From an uncultured Bacteroidales bacterium (GTDB lineage: Bacteria > Bacteroidota > Bacteroidia > Bacteroidales > UBA3824): a stretch of 64,000 nucleotides of DNA. A program made the translations under genes and the position numbers. Shown in pieces: positions 9,309-18,543 of this stretch; the stretch's first letter is position 1, and every line of letters starts with the position of its first letter. Location: contig CALFIU010000130.1 of NCBI GenBank assembly GCA_937877455.1, forward strand, positions 1 through 64,000, given 5' to 3'. The notes under the pieces were generated by a model that was given only the letters and a program-made list of their open reading frames with translations, did no database searches and was not told the DNA's origin.

Positions 9309-10112
9309 TTAAAGTATGCGAATGTTGTCTAAGATTTTGTCCAAAACTATATCGCCTTTTTTAAAAATGCCAAACATTGCTGAGCCACTTCCTGTCATTG
9401 ATGCATAAATTGCACCGCAATTATATAACCTATTTTTTAAATCCAACAATTCTGGATAGTCTGGAAACAAAAATTGTTCAAAGTCGTTTTTTATTAACTC
9501 TTTCCATTTTTCTACTGGCAATAAAAAACTTTCTGTTAAACTTGCTTTTGGTTTTTGTGGCTTTACTTTTTTGTATGCCGTTGGAGTGGAAATGGAGAAT
9601 TTTGGTTTAAACGCCATTATTTGTATATCTGCATTAATTTTGTTTATAGGTGTAAAAATATCTCCACGTCCAGTTGCGAATGAAGGTGTGTTGTTAATAA
9701 AAAAAGCACAATCGCTACCTAATGTTGCTGCTTTTTGGGTTAGATTTTCGTTTGTTAAACCAAGATTGAAGTTATTGTTCAACGCTTTGAGCATAAAAGC
9801 TGCATCAGAACTGCCGCCGCCGAGACCTGCTCCTGTTGGAATTTTTTTTGCAAGGTGTATTTTTAGTGCTGGTATTTCAAAGTCTTGACGTAAAATGTTT
9901 AATGCTTTGATTACCAAGTTGTCGTTTGGCTGGCATACAATTTCTGCTCCCGTAATTTCCAATTGGTCAATGCCATCGCTGTTTTCTACAAATTCGAGAC
10001 AATCGCAAAGGTCAATGGGATAAAATACAGTTTCAATGTCGTGATAACCATCGGGGCGTTTGTTAACAATATTTAGTCCGATGTTTATTTTAGCGTTGGG
10101 AAAAACTATCAT
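9309..10112 (-). CDS. ispE: 4-diphosphocytidyl-2-C-methyl-D-erythritol kinase
   Basis: IspE phosphorylates the 2-hydroxyl of CDP-methylerythritol in the cytosolic MEP pathway to isopentenyl diphosphate. The 267-residue product has the GHMP kinase layout: AKIN at 7-10 with the conserved Lys8, the ATP-binding glycine/serine loop PTGAGLGGGSSDAA at 92-105, catalytic Asp134 in GSDCAFF, and the C-terminal SMTGSGSAMF segment. Length is slightly short of the usual 280-290 but complete. It follows the Dabb gene by 11 bases and probably shares its promoter. Another pathway gene, dxs, lies 17 kb away in the same window. Confidence 0.94.
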   Translation of the reverse strand: MIVFPNAKINIGLNIVNKRPDGYHDIETVFYPIDLCDCLEFVENSDGIDQLEITGAEIVCQPNDNLVIKALNILRQDFEIPALKIHLAKKIPTGAGLGGGSSDAAFMLKALNNNFNLGLTNENLTQKAATLGSDCAFFINNTPSFATGRGDIFTPINKINADIQIMAFKPKFSISTPTAYKKVKPQKPKASLTESFLLPVEKWKELIKNDFEQFLFPDYPELLDLKNRLYNCGAIYASMTGSGSAMFGIFKKGDIVLDKILDNIRIL

Positions 10113-10123
10113 TTACCAGTTTA

Positions 10124-10423
10124 TTACAAATTGAAATCAGTTGCTGCTGCAGCAGTTTTGTAAGGTTTCATAAATTCTACAATAGCCACATGTTCTGGAT
10201 GTGTTTGATAAGCATTCATATCGTCAACGTTCTGAAAATCAACTTCTAATGCCATATCAAAACTACGTTCGCTATGCAAAAAATCTATGCCGCAAGTTAG
10301 TTTTTTTATCAAATTTATTTTAGATGGTAAAGCATCAAATTTGTTTTTTATTTGTTTGCATATTTCGTTTTTGTTTAGCCCGTTGGCCTCTTGAAATTTG
10401 AAAAATACAATATGTCGTATCAT
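10124..10423 (-). CDS. Dabb-family stress-responsive alpha/beta-barrel protein
   Basis: The 99-residue protein opens with MIRHIVFFKF, has a central helix and carries the YQTHPEHVAIVEFMKP signature, all typical of the Dabb (stress-responsive A/B barrel) family. These are small dimeric ferredoxin-like folds; members vary from plant stress proteins to polyketide cyclases, so a specific reaction cannot be assigned. It is the first gene of a probable two-gene unit with ispE and has a well-placed promoter 30 bases upstream. The pairing with ispE does not by itself imply an isoprenoid role. Confidence 0.85.
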   Translation of the reverse strand: MIRHIVFFKFQEANGLNKNEICKQIKNKFDALPSKINLIKKLTCGIDFLHSERSFDMALEVDFQNVDDMNAYQTHPEHVAIVEFMKPYKTAAAATDFNL

Positions 10424-10452
10424 TTTGTTTTGTTTTAAATTTAAATTATTTG

Positions 10453-10486
10453 CAAATGTATATTTTTTTTATTCCTTTTTATCAAA
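10453..10486 (-). promoter_or_regulatory. Promoter of the Dabb-ispE unit
   Basis: On the minus strand a -33 TTTG (10486-10483) is followed 26 bases later by a -7 TACATTTG (10460-10453). This is a full match to the Bacteroidetes primary-sigma consensus at the usual spacing, 30 bases before the ATG. Confidence 0.75.
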
Positions 10487-10529
10487 AAACTTTAAGAAAA
10501 TAACTACTTTTACAAAAAAAAATTAACCG

Positions 10530-11588
10530 ATGTATCAGGAGGAGTTTATAACGTTGGGCAGACTTATGGGGATAGCTGCTGGTAAAATTGTTGATAATCA
10601 ATTGTTTGTTAAATTTAAAACAGAAATCGAAAATCTTTCATCGTTGGTAAAAGATTATCACAATTATAATGGATGGTTTAGTTGCGAATTTGTTAATAAA
10701 CAACTTGCTTCTTTGTCGCAAATGCTTGAAAAACAAAATATTGAGCATTTTTGTCGAAAATATTCGTTGGGTCAATTACCCAAAAATCCAAAGCGAGTAA
10801 AAGTTATACCAGCTGGAAATATTCCACTTGTAGGTTTTCATGATATGATGTGTGTATTGCTTGCAGGGCATACGTTGGTGGTTAAACATTCTCAAAAAGA
10901 TCGGTTATTGCCTACTGCCGTTTTGTCGTTGCTTAAAAAAATTAATCCAAAACTTGAAAAACATATAGTGGAAGAAAATGACAGTCAACGACTTACGTTT
11001 GATGCTATAATAGCAACAGGTAGCGATAATTCTGGTAGATATTTCGATTATTATTTTTCTAAATATCCACATATTATAAGGCGTAATCGTAATTCTGTAG
11101 CTATTGTTTGGGGTAATGAAACGCCCGACGACTACAAACTGCTTGCTGATGACATTTTTGCTTATTATGGGCTCGGTTGTCGCAGTGTGTCTAAGATATT
11201 TGTGCCAGAAAAGTATGATTTTGATTTGTTTTTTAAAGGTATTTTTCATTGTGGCGATGTAATCAATAATCCCAAATATGCTGACAATTATGATTATAAT
11301 AAGGCAGTTTATCTTATGGGCGGTCATAAACTTCTTGACAATGGATTTTTGATTTTGAAAGAAGATGATTCATTGTCGTCGTCTCCCGGAGTTCTTTTTT
11401 GGCAGAAATATTCCAATGTTGACTCTTTGACAGAGCATTTAAAAAAAATATCGTCAATTTTGCAGTGTGTGGTATCAAAAACACCTATTGAGGGATTGGA
11501 AACAGTTTCGTTGGGAATGGCACAAAATCCGAGCATTTTTGACTTTGCTGATGGTGTTGATACTATGGCGTTTTTAAAACAATTGTGA
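10530..11588 (+). CDS. LuxC-type acyl-CoA reductase
   Basis: The 352-residue product matches the LuxC/acyl-CoA reductase branch of the aldehyde dehydrogenase superfamily, which reduces acyl-CoA (or acyl-enzyme) to fatty aldehyde with NADPH. Recognisable segments are VIPAGNIPLVGFHDMM (93-108), HTLVVKHS (114-121), TGSDNSGRYF (163-172) and the cysteine motif YYGLGCRSVSK with the probable nucleophile C217. The protein is shorter than bioluminescence LuxC (about 480 residues) but typical of the Bacteroidetes form. No luciferase or LuxD/LuxE gene is near, so bioluminescence is unlikely; wax or ether-lipid precursors are possible. It overlaps or abuts the AI-2E permease gene. Confidence 0.85.
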   Translation: MYQEEFITLGRLMGIAAGKIVDNQLFVKFKTEIENLSSLVKDYHNYNGWFSCEFVNKQLASLSQMLEKQNIEHFCRKYSLGQLPKNPKRVKVIPAGNIPLVGFHDMMCVLLAGHTLVVKHSQKDRLLPTAVLSLLKKINPKLEKHIVEENDSQRLTFDAIIATGSDNSGRYFDYYFSKYPHIIRRNRNSVAIVWGNETPDDYKLLADDIFAYYGLGCRSVSKIFVPEKYDFDLFFKGIFHCGDVINNPKYADNYDYNKAVYLMGGHKLLDNGFLILKEDDSLSSSPGVLFWQKYSNVDSLTEHLKKISSILQCVVSKTPIEGLETVSLGMAQNPSIFDFADGVDTMAFLKQL

Positions 11589-11593
11589 TAGGT

Positions 11594-12793
11594 ATGAGAG
11601 AACGCGATAATATTACTTTTTCAAAGGCTTGGAGTGTTTTGTGGAAAATCGCATTGGGAGTTGGGACTTTGTGGCTATTGTATTATCTTCGCAACGTCTT
11701 GATTCCATTTGTTGTTGCATTTTTGTTAGCATATTTGCTGAATCCAATTGTAAAATTTTTTGAAAAATATACAAAAAATCGGTTGTTTTCGGTTGTGCTT
11801 TGTTTGTTATCATTATTTTTGGTGTTGTCTGCATTGTTTGTTATAGTAGCACCAGAAATATATTTGCAAACTAAACATCTTTTTTTGTTGTTAAAAGGGT
11901 TGGCTCAAAAAAATAATATTAATGCACAATTTGATTGGTTGCCAAATTTTGTAACAGGTTATATTTCAAAAGTTTATGATGGAGAAGTGTTTTCTGCCAT
12001 ACTTAGTTCGGAAAATTTGTACCAAACAATAGAAAAAATTTCATCTGTGGTTGTACCGCAGATAACAAGTTTTTTTTCGCAAACTATCAATATAATAATT
12101 AGTGGTGTTGGATTTGCTATTGTCTTGCTTTATTTGATTTTTATAATGCTTGATTATGAAAATATTAACAATGGTTGGCACTATTTGATACCGCAAAAAT
12201 ATAAAGGTAAGGTATATAAATTTGCTGCACGGTTTGAGATAGAGATGCATCGTTATTTTAGAGGTCAAGTGTTGATTGCTACTATTGTTGGTGTGCTTTT
12301 TTCTATTGGTTTTTCTATATTAGGACTTCCAATGGCCATTGTACTTGGGCTTTTTTTGGGATTTCTCAACCTTATCCCGTATATGCAAGTTTTGGGATTT
12401 GTTCCAGCTTTTTTGTTAGCAATTATACATTCGCTCGAAAGCAATACACCATTTTGGTTGGTTTTATTACTAACTGCATCTATTTTTGTTGTTATTCAAA
12501 TAATTCAAGATTTGTTTCTTACACCCAAGATAATGGGAAAAAACACGGGTCTTAATCCTGCTATGATACTTTTGTCGCTTTCGATATGGGGAAAAATGCT
12601 CGGTTTTTTGGGATTATTAGCTGCATTGCCTTTTACTTGTTTGGTAAAAACATATTATTCAGAATTTCTTAAAAAACAAGATGTTAGGGAAAATAAAAAC
12701 AAGCAAGAAACCGATGTAAAACTCAATATGCCAAATTTTAATAAAATAAAAGATTCGGGAAATGTAAGTGCTATAACCAACAAGATACATTAA
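11594..12793 (+). CDS. AI-2E family membrane permease
   Basis: The roughly 400-residue protein has the AI-2E/PerM family plan: two early helices (LWLLYYLRNVLIPFVVAFLLAYLLNP), a soluble middle section, then a cluster of helices including LFLGFLNLIPYMQ and a final QDLFLTPKIMGK...GL motif. Members export small molecules or sodium; the substrate is not predictable. I chose the ATG at 11594; a GTG at 11585 overlapping the upstream stop is also open and would add three residues. The hydrophilic tail (from about 365) is Lys/Asn-rich. The gene is sandwiched in a plus-strand run with the acyl-CoA reductase and miaA. Confidence 0.87.
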   Translation: MRERDNITFSKAWSVLWKIALGVGTLWLLYYLRNVLIPFVVAFLLAYLLNPIVKFFEKYTKNRLFSVVLCLLSLFLVLSALFVIVAPEIYLQTKHLFLLLKGLAQKNNINAQFDWLPNFVTGYISKVYDGEVFSAILSSENLYQTIEKISSVVVPQITSFFSQTINIIISGVGFAIVLLYLIFIMLDYENINNGWHYLIPQKYKGKVYKFAARFEIEMHRYFRGQVLIATIVGVLFSIGFSILGLPMAIVLGLFLGFLNLIPYMQVLGFVPAFLLAIIHSLESNTPFWLVLLLTASIFVVIQIIQDLFLTPKIMGKNTGLNPAMILLSLSIWGKMLGFLGLLAALPFTCLVKTYYSEFLKKQDVRENKNKQETDVKLNMPNFNKIKDSGNVSAITNKIH

Positions 12794-12794
12794 A

Positions 12795-13700
12795 ATGAAG
12801 ACATTGATTGTTATACAGGGTCCAACAGCATCGGGAAAAACCGATGTAGGTGTTCGGCTTGCTAATCATTTTGATACAGAGATAATTTCGGCTGATAGTC
12901 GTCAGATTTTTAAGGAGATGAAAATTGGTACGGCGCGCCCTGACGAAGATATTTTAAAAAAAACAAAGCATTATTTTGTGGCACAAAAATCGGTTTTGGA
13001 TTATTATAACGCTTCTATGTTTGAAAATGAGGTGCTTTCTTTGCTTGAACACGATATTTTTTTACGCAAAGATATTGTTCTAATGGTTGGTGGATCAATG
13101 CTTTATATTGATGCTGTGTGTAATGGAATTGATTTTTTGCCAGATCCTGATGTAGAAATTCGCAATTCCTTGTGGCAAACTTTCTATAATAGTGGTATAG
13201 AAGTGCTATTAAAAAAACTTGAACTTTTGGATCCTGAATATACAAAAATTGTTGATAAAAATAATCATAAGCGTATTATAAAGGCGTTGGAAGTTTGTTT
13301 GCAAACGGGCAAACCGTATTCAAGTTTTAGAACAGGGTTAAAAAAAGAAAGAAATTTTAAGATTTTAAAAATATCGCTCAATTATCCACGAGAAATACTT
13401 CACGAAAGAATTAATCTTCGTGTTGATAAAATGATGTCGCAAGGATTGTTGAAAGAAGTAGAAAAATTATTGCCATATCGCAATTTAAATTCCTTAAATA
13501 CAGTAGGTTATCGAGAGCTATTTGATTATCTTGATAATAAATGCAGTTTAGCCGAAGCGGTGGAATTGATTAAGCGAAATACTCGTAGATATGCACGGCG
13601 ACAAATATCTTGGTTTAATCGCGACCAAAATGTTGAATGGTTTTGCCCAGATAGCATTGACAAAATTGTTGAGCGTATTGATTCTTTTATTGAAAATTGA
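12795..13700 (+). CDS. miaA: tRNA dimethylallyltransferase
   Basis: MiaA transfers a dimethylallyl group to N6 of A37 in tRNAs that read UNN codons. The product has the P-loop GPTASGKT at 9-16, the SADSRQIFKEMKIGT substrate segment, GGSMLYIDAVCNGID (near 98-112) and the C-terminal RNTRRYARRQISWF motif. At 301 residues it is complete. Its ATG follows the stop of the AI-2E gene by one base, indicating co-transcription. The substrate, dimethylallyl diphosphate, comes from the MEP pathway, represented here by ispE and dxs. Confidence 0.96.
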   Translation: MKTLIVIQGPTASGKTDVGVRLANHFDTEIISADSRQIFKEMKIGTARPDEDILKKTKHYFVAQKSVLDYYNASMFENEVLSLLEHDIFLRKDIVLMVGGSMLYIDAVCNGIDFLPDPDVEIRNSLWQTFYNSGIEVLLKKLELLDPEYTKIVDKNNHKRIIKALEVCLQTGKPYSSFRTGLKKERNFKILKISLNYPREILHERINLRVDKMMSQGLLKEVEKLLPYRNLNSLNTVGYRELFDYLDNKCSLAEAVELIKRNTRRYARRQISWFNRDQNVEWFCPDSIDKIVERIDSFIEN

Positions 13701-13735
13701 CGATTTTTAGTTATTTTATTGAAACACACAAAATT

Positions 13736-16582
13736 ATGCAAAAATTATTATCACTGCCACCTAATCTTGTGTCAGATTTTTACAAATTACAAGGAGTGGA
13801 ACAAGGCGAATGGTATTGCACATGTGATCCTGATGGACAAAAAGTAGGGTCGGGTGGGGGAACTGCTTGGTTGTTAAAAAGTTGTCACGAAGAGTTTTTT
13901 CCAAATACAGATTTTTTTGAATGGTTATCAAAAGATAAGCGTATTTTGCTACATGCAGGAGGTATGAGTAGGCGGTTGCCAGCATACGCTCCGAGTGGAA
14001 AGATACTTATGCCAGTGCCAGTGTTTAGGTGGAGCAGAGGTCAAAATATTTCGCAAAATCTTTTGGATTTACAATTGCCATTGTACGAAAAAATAATGGA
14101 TATTGCGCCCAAAAATCTAAATACTCTTGTTGTTAGTGGTGATGTTTTTATACGTACAACACAACCTTTGGAGGCTTTGCCTGATGCCGATGTTGTATGC
14201 TATGGGCTTTGGACAAGTCCCGAAACAGCACAAAATCACGGCGTTTTTATAATAGATAGAAAAAAAACTGATGTTTTGGAGTATATGTTGCAAAAGCCTT
14301 CTGTTGAAACTCTTGCAAGTATTTCTGAATCAACAGTTTTCCTTACTGACATTGGTATTTGGTTGCTAAGTGCAAAAGCCATTGATTTATTGATGAAAAA
14401 ATCGGTTGAAAAAGATGGAAAAACTTTTAAAGAATACGACCTTTATTCACAATTTGGTTGTGCACTTGGAAAAAATCCTAAGATTGTGGATGATGCTATA
14501 AATAAACTCACTGTAAAGATAATTCCGTTACAGGGTGGAGAGTTTTATCATTTTGGAACAAATGTCGATTTGTTTAATTCGTTAGGTCGTTTGCAAAGTT
14601 TAACATGCGATGCTGGCAAAATTTTACATAAAAAAATAAAACCAGCGTCAACTATGTATATTCAAAATTCTGAGGTTGACATTAATCTTAAATCCGAAAA
14701 TAACTATTTATGGATTGAAAATAGTTGTGTGTCAAGTAGTTGGAAAATATCGAATTATAATATTATAACAGGTGTACCTTGTGGAGTAGAAAATATTAGT
14801 TTAGAAACAGGACAATGTATTGATATTGTGCCTATTAACGACGATTCGTATGTTGTAAGACCTTATTATTTTTCTTCAAAGTTTAGGGGTAAAGTATGCG
14901 ATTTGTTGAATGATAAGTCATATTGGTTTTCTAATATTTCAACTTCTTACAAAATAACTGATTATATACCACAAAATATTGATGTTCAGTATGCTAAGAT
15001 ATTTCCTGTGGTAAAAACTCCAGAAGAAATTTCAATTGTTTTATCGTGGATGTTGTCTAATAGTGAAAAGACTGAAAATAATGGATTTGAACTTTGGAAA
15101 AAATCAGAAAAGTTAAGCGCGTTTGAAATTTCAGAGCAAGCAAATCTTAATCGTCTTTTTGCGCAGCGAGAAAAATATTTAGCAAAAAATCTTCCAACCT
15201 TAGCTGCAAACTATCAAAATAGCGTTTTTTATCAATTAAACTTAGCCGATGTAGCGCAAAAATACTTCAAAAATGGCTTGACTTGTCCGCCAATGTTGCC
15301 AGAAACTGCCGATTTGATGCATAGAATACACAATAGTATGTTGCGTTCAAAGGTAAAAATGCTTAACGGTGAAGAATACGAAACTGATAAAAAAATATCG
15401 TTTATGCTTATGTCGGATGGTATAAGAGATGCGCTTTCGTGTAATAAGCTTAATCCTAAGTTACAACTTTTTGACGACCAGATAGTTTGGGCGCGAAGTC
15501 CTATACGTATAGATTTTGCTGGTGGTTGGACCGACACTCCACCTTTTTCTATTTATACAGGTGGTAATGTTGTTAATTTTGCGTTGGAACTCAATGGGCA
15601 ACCACCACTTCAAGTGTTTATAAAACCAAACAAAAAATACGAAATTGTTTTACGTTCTATAGATTTGGGAGCCACGGAAGTTATAAAAAATTATGAAGAT
15701 TTGAAAAATTTTAACAAGGTTGGTTCGCCGTTTTCCATTGCTAAGGCAGCGTTGGTATTATCGGGATTTGGTGGAGAATTTTGTGAGGAGAAGTTTTCAA
15801 CTTTAAAACGACAATTGGAATATTTTGGGAGCGGTATTGAAATTACCCAACTTGCCGCAATTCCTGCTGGAAGTGGGATGGGTACAAGTTCAATTTTAGC
15901 AGCAACGGTTTTATCGGCATTGTCTCGATTTGCAAGTTTAGGTTGGACAAAATACGATATTTGTCGTCAAACGTTTGTTCTTGAGCAACTTTTGACAACT
16001 GGTGGTGGTTGGCAAGACCAATACGGCGGTGTATTTCAAGGTGTAAAATTGTTGAAATCGCAAACTGGTTTTTCGCAAAATCCAGAAATTAGTTTTTTGC
16101 CCGATTACCTTTTTTCTAATCCAGAATACAAAAGTTGTCATTTGTTGTATTACACTGGTATAACTCGTACAGCAAAAAACATTCTTTCTGAGATTGTTAT
16201 GAATATGTTTTTAAATGAAGAATCTACACTTCGGTTGCTCAACGATATGAAAGTTCATGCCGAAAAACTTGCCGATGCTGTACAAAAAAATGATTATTTG
16301 CGTTTTGGACAACTTGTAAAAAAATCTTGGATTCAAAATTGTCATCTTGATAGAGGTGTTAATCCGCCAGAAATCAATAAGTTAATTTCTATGATTGATG
16401 ATTATTCGCTTGGCTATAAACTACCAGGAGCAGGAGGCGGTGGCTATCTTTATATCGCCGCTAAAGATTCAGAAGCAGCATTACGTATTCGCAAAACGTT
16501 AACCAATAATGCTTTGCGTTCAAATGCTCGATTTACTGAAATAAATGTTTCAAACGACGGTATGCAAATAAGTGTAAGTTAA
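13736..16582 (+). CDS. fkp: Bifunctional L-fucokinase / fucose-1-phosphate guanylyltransferase
   Basis: Fkp converts free L-fucose to fucose-1-phosphate and then to GDP-fucose, feeding fucosylation of capsule and surface glycoproteins. The N-terminal half has the nucleotidyltransferase motif GMSRRLPAYAPSGK (76-89); the C-terminal half is a GHMP kinase with SPIRIDFAGGWTDTPP, the ATP loop IPAGSGMGTSS and a closing KLPGAGGGGYLY. From the ATG at 13736 the protein is 948 residues and begins MQKLLSLPPNLV, matching the Bacteroides fragilis enzyme (about 949 residues) from its first residue. An upstream in-frame TTG at 13697 is therefore not the start. It lies 35 bases after miaA. Confidence 0.97.
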   Translation: MQKLLSLPPNLVSDFYKLQGVEQGEWYCTCDPDGQKVGSGGGTAWLLKSCHEEFFPNTDFFEWLSKDKRILLHAGGMSRRLPAYAPSGKILMPVPVFRWSRGQNISQNLLDLQLPLYEKIMDIAPKNLNTLVVSGDVFIRTTQPLEALPDADVVCYGLWTSPETAQNHGVFIIDRKKTDVLEYMLQKPSVETLASISESTVFLTDIGIWLLSAKAIDLLMKKSVEKDGKTFKEYDLYSQFGCALGKNPKIVDDAINKLTVKIIPLQGGEFYHFGTNVDLFNSLGRLQSLTCDAGKILHKKIKPASTMYIQNSEVDINLKSENNYLWIENSCVSSSWKISNYNIITGVPCGVENISLETGQCIDIVPINDDSYVVRPYYFSSKFRGKVCDLLNDKSYWFSNISTSYKITDYIPQNIDVQYAKIFPVVKTPEEISIVLSWMLSNSEKTENNGFELWKKSEKLSAFEISEQANLNRLFAQREKYLAKNLPTLAANYQNSVFYQLNLADVAQKYFKNGLTCPPMLPETADLMHRIHNSMLRSKVKMLNGEEYETDKKISFMLMSDGIRDALSCNKLNPKLQLFDDQIVWARSPIRIDFAGGWTDTPPFSIYTGGNVVNFALELNGQPPLQVFIKPNKKYEIVLRSIDLGATEVIKNYEDLKNFNKVGSPFSIAKAALVLSGFGGEFCEEKFSTLKRQLEYFGSGIEITQLAAIPAGSGMGTSSILAATVLSALSRFASLGWTKYDICRQTFVLEQLLTTGGGWQDQYGGVFQGVKLLKSQTGFSQNPEISFLPDYLFSNPEYKSCHLLYYTGITRTAKNILSEIVMNMFLNEESTLRLLNDMKVHAEKLADAVQKNDYLRFGQLVKKSWIQNCHLDRGVNPPEINKLISMIDDYSLGYKLPGAGGGGYLYIAAKDSEAALRIRKTLTNNALRSNARFTEINVSNDGMQISVS

Positions 16583-16600
16583 ATTAGCAAAAAACAGACA

Positions 16601-16632
16601 TTTGTTTTTTTGTTTTAAAATGTATATTTTTG
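16601..16632 (+). promoter_or_regulatory. Promoter of the polytopic membrane protein gene
   Basis: TTTG at 16601-16604 and TATTTTTG at 16625-16632 match the -33 and -7 elements with 24 bases between their starts. The ATG follows 19 bases after the -7 element. Confidence 0.6.
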
Positions 16633-16651
16633 TGTTGTTAAATAAAAAAAT

Positions 16652-18472
16652 ATGGAAAATAAATGTCTGTTTTTTAATTTGTTATGTAATATTAGTAAAA
16701 AAAATACTATAATTTCGGTTTTATGCTCGTTTCTTTCGGTTATTTCGTTGGGTATAAGTTTTTGTGTTGATTGTTGTTTTTGGGATGATTTTGTTTTTAG
16801 TGTACTTTCCAGTGTAGTTTTATTTTTTATTTTTTTTCTGTTTTATTTAAAATTTTTTGGTTTAAATATAAATAAAAGAGAATTTGTATTTGCTATAGTT
16901 TTGTCTATTTTTATTTCGCTTGATTTAATTATTGGACATAGTTTTAAACACAATAATTCTTTTGAAATTACTTATAGTTTAACAACTTGGACGAAAAGTT
17001 TTGTTAAATTTTTAGGTTATACATTAATGTTATTTTGTGTGATAATTCTTTTATACAAAATTTTGTTTCCAAAATTCTGTAATTTTAAAATAAAACAACA
17101 TATTTTTCCAACGGTTAAGATTCGAGATTTTGTAGTTATATGGGTTGTAATTTTTGTGTTTCAATTTCAATATTTGTTGAAATATTACCCAGGAAATGTT
17201 CCAATTGATGCTATGTGGCAAATGGTTCAGGCTACAGGATGTGCTGCTTTTGAAGACCATCATCCTGTTTTTCATACGTTTTTAATTAAGATTGTGTTGA
17301 ACGTAGTGCAGTATTTAGGTGGCACTATTAACGATGCTATTTTTACATTTGCTGTATTACAATCATTTGCGCTTTATTTTGTTTTTGCTTACGTTATAAA
17401 TTTGTCGGTTAAACTTAATATCCCATTGATATTCAGATTTTTGTTTCTAACTTTTTTTGCCTTATATCCATTTGGAACATCAGCAGCCAATTTGATGAAG
17501 GATTGCCTTTTTGGTGTTTTTTTTGTATTTTTTGCTGCTTTGTTGTTAGAATTTTTGTGTTTTAGTGATGATTTTTTTAGTAATAGAATTAAAGTTGTAG
17601 GGTTGATAATGTCGGCATTACTTTTTTCTTTGGTAAGGCATAATGGAATTTATGTTTTTGTTTTAACGATGCCGTTTGTTATTCTTTTTCTAAAAAAACA
17701 TCGAACAAAAACTCTCTTTATTTTAGTTTCTGTGGTTTGTCTTTTTGGTTTGTCAAAATTTTTTATTCACAACATTTTTAATATACCTCATGGACCATTG
17801 CACGAAAAATTATCTGTACCTTTACAGCAATTTGCGCGTTTATATGTCGATAAAGGTGATATTGATTTGCAAGAAACTATAAAATTTGAAAAGTTTATTG
17901 ATATTTCAGCTGATTCTTTGGCTAAATGCTATCGTCCGCATATTTCAGACCCAGTAAAGTCTCATTTTAAAGATGATTATTATGTTGAACATAAAACAGA
18001 ATTTTATTATTTATGGATAAAATCTTTTTTCATACACCCAAAAGTTTTTGTAGATGCTTTTATTAATTTGAATTATGGTTATTGGTATCCAAAAAAAATA
18101 GAATCTTCTTTGTTATTTTCTGGAATAATGAAAAACGGTTTTAACGCTTATCAAACGCCGCATAGTAATTTTGTAGCCGATTTTTTTGTACTATTACTTA
18201 AAAAAACAGATATACCATTGTTGAAAAATATTTTTAGCATTGGATTTTTCTTTATTAATTTGTGTGTAATATTTGTTTATTGTCTTGTGAGAAAAAAGTA
18301 TGGATTAATACCTTTTTTTGCTCTTTTGTTTTCGTTATGGCTTACTTGTATAGCATCGCCATGTTTCTTTTTCCGTTATGCTTTGGCATTATTTATGGCT
18401 TATCCACTTTTGTTTATGTGTATTTTCCCAATCGAAAAAAAGAATAACACAGATTATCATGTAAAAAAATAA
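16652..18472 (+). CDS. Polytopic membrane protein, DUF6020-like / glycosyltransferase-C-like fold
   Basis: The 606-residue protein is very hydrophobic with about twelve or more predicted membrane helices. The loop after the early helices contains YYPGNVPIDAMWQM and a HHPVFHT stretch, the pattern of DUF6020 and PMT/GT-C-type proteins, in which an acidic residue in this first large loop is usually catalytic. A soluble segment at about 390-460 precedes the last helices. A role in transferring a sugar from a lipid carrier is inference only. It has its own promoter and follows fkp, hinting at surface glycan synthesis. Codons are extremely A/T-rich even for this window. Confidence 0.65.
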   Translation: MENKCLFFNLLCNISKKNTIISVLCSFLSVISLGISFCVDCCFWDDFVFSVLSSVVLFFIFFLFYLKFFGLNINKREFVFAIVLSIFISLDLIIGHSFKHNNSFEITYSLTTWTKSFVKFLGYTLMLFCVIILLYKILFPKFCNFKIKQHIFPTVKIRDFVVIWVVIFVFQFQYLLKYYPGNVPIDAMWQMVQATGCAAFEDHHPVFHTFLIKIVLNVVQYLGGTINDAIFTFAVLQSFALYFVFAYVINLSVKLNIPLIFRFLFLTFFALYPFGTSAANLMKDCLFGVFFVFFAALLLEFLCFSDDFFSNRIKVVGLIMSALLFSLVRHNGIYVFVLTMPFVILFLKKHRTKTLFILVSVVCLFGLSKFFIHNIFNIPHGPLHEKLSVPLQQFARLYVDKGDIDLQETIKFEKFIDISADSLAKCYRPHISDPVKSHFKDDYYVEHKTEFYYLWIKSFFIHPKVFVDAFINLNYGYWYPKKIESSLLFSGIMKNGFNAYQTPHSNFVADFFVLLLKKTDIPLLKNIFSIGFFFINLCVIFVYCLVRKKYGLIPFFALLFSLWLTCIASPCFFFRYALALFMAYPLLFMCIFPIEKKNNTDYHVKK

Positions 18473-18513
18473 TTATTTCTAAAAAAAACGTTTTTTTTAA
18501 AAACAAAATATAA

Positions 18514-18521
18514 TACTTTTG
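18514..18521 (+). promoter_or_regulatory. -7 element of aspS
   Basis: TACTTTTG matches TAnnTTTG and lies 22 bases before the aspS ATG. No strong -33 TTTG is seen at the expected place; the sequence there is an A/T run. Confidence 0.5.
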
Positions 18522-18543
18522 CGCTATATAAAAAATAAAAAAA

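Noticed and set aside
10530..11588. Bioluminescence operon (luxC)
   Set aside because: No luxA, luxB, luxD or luxE gene follows; only an acyl-CoA reductase related to LuxC is present.
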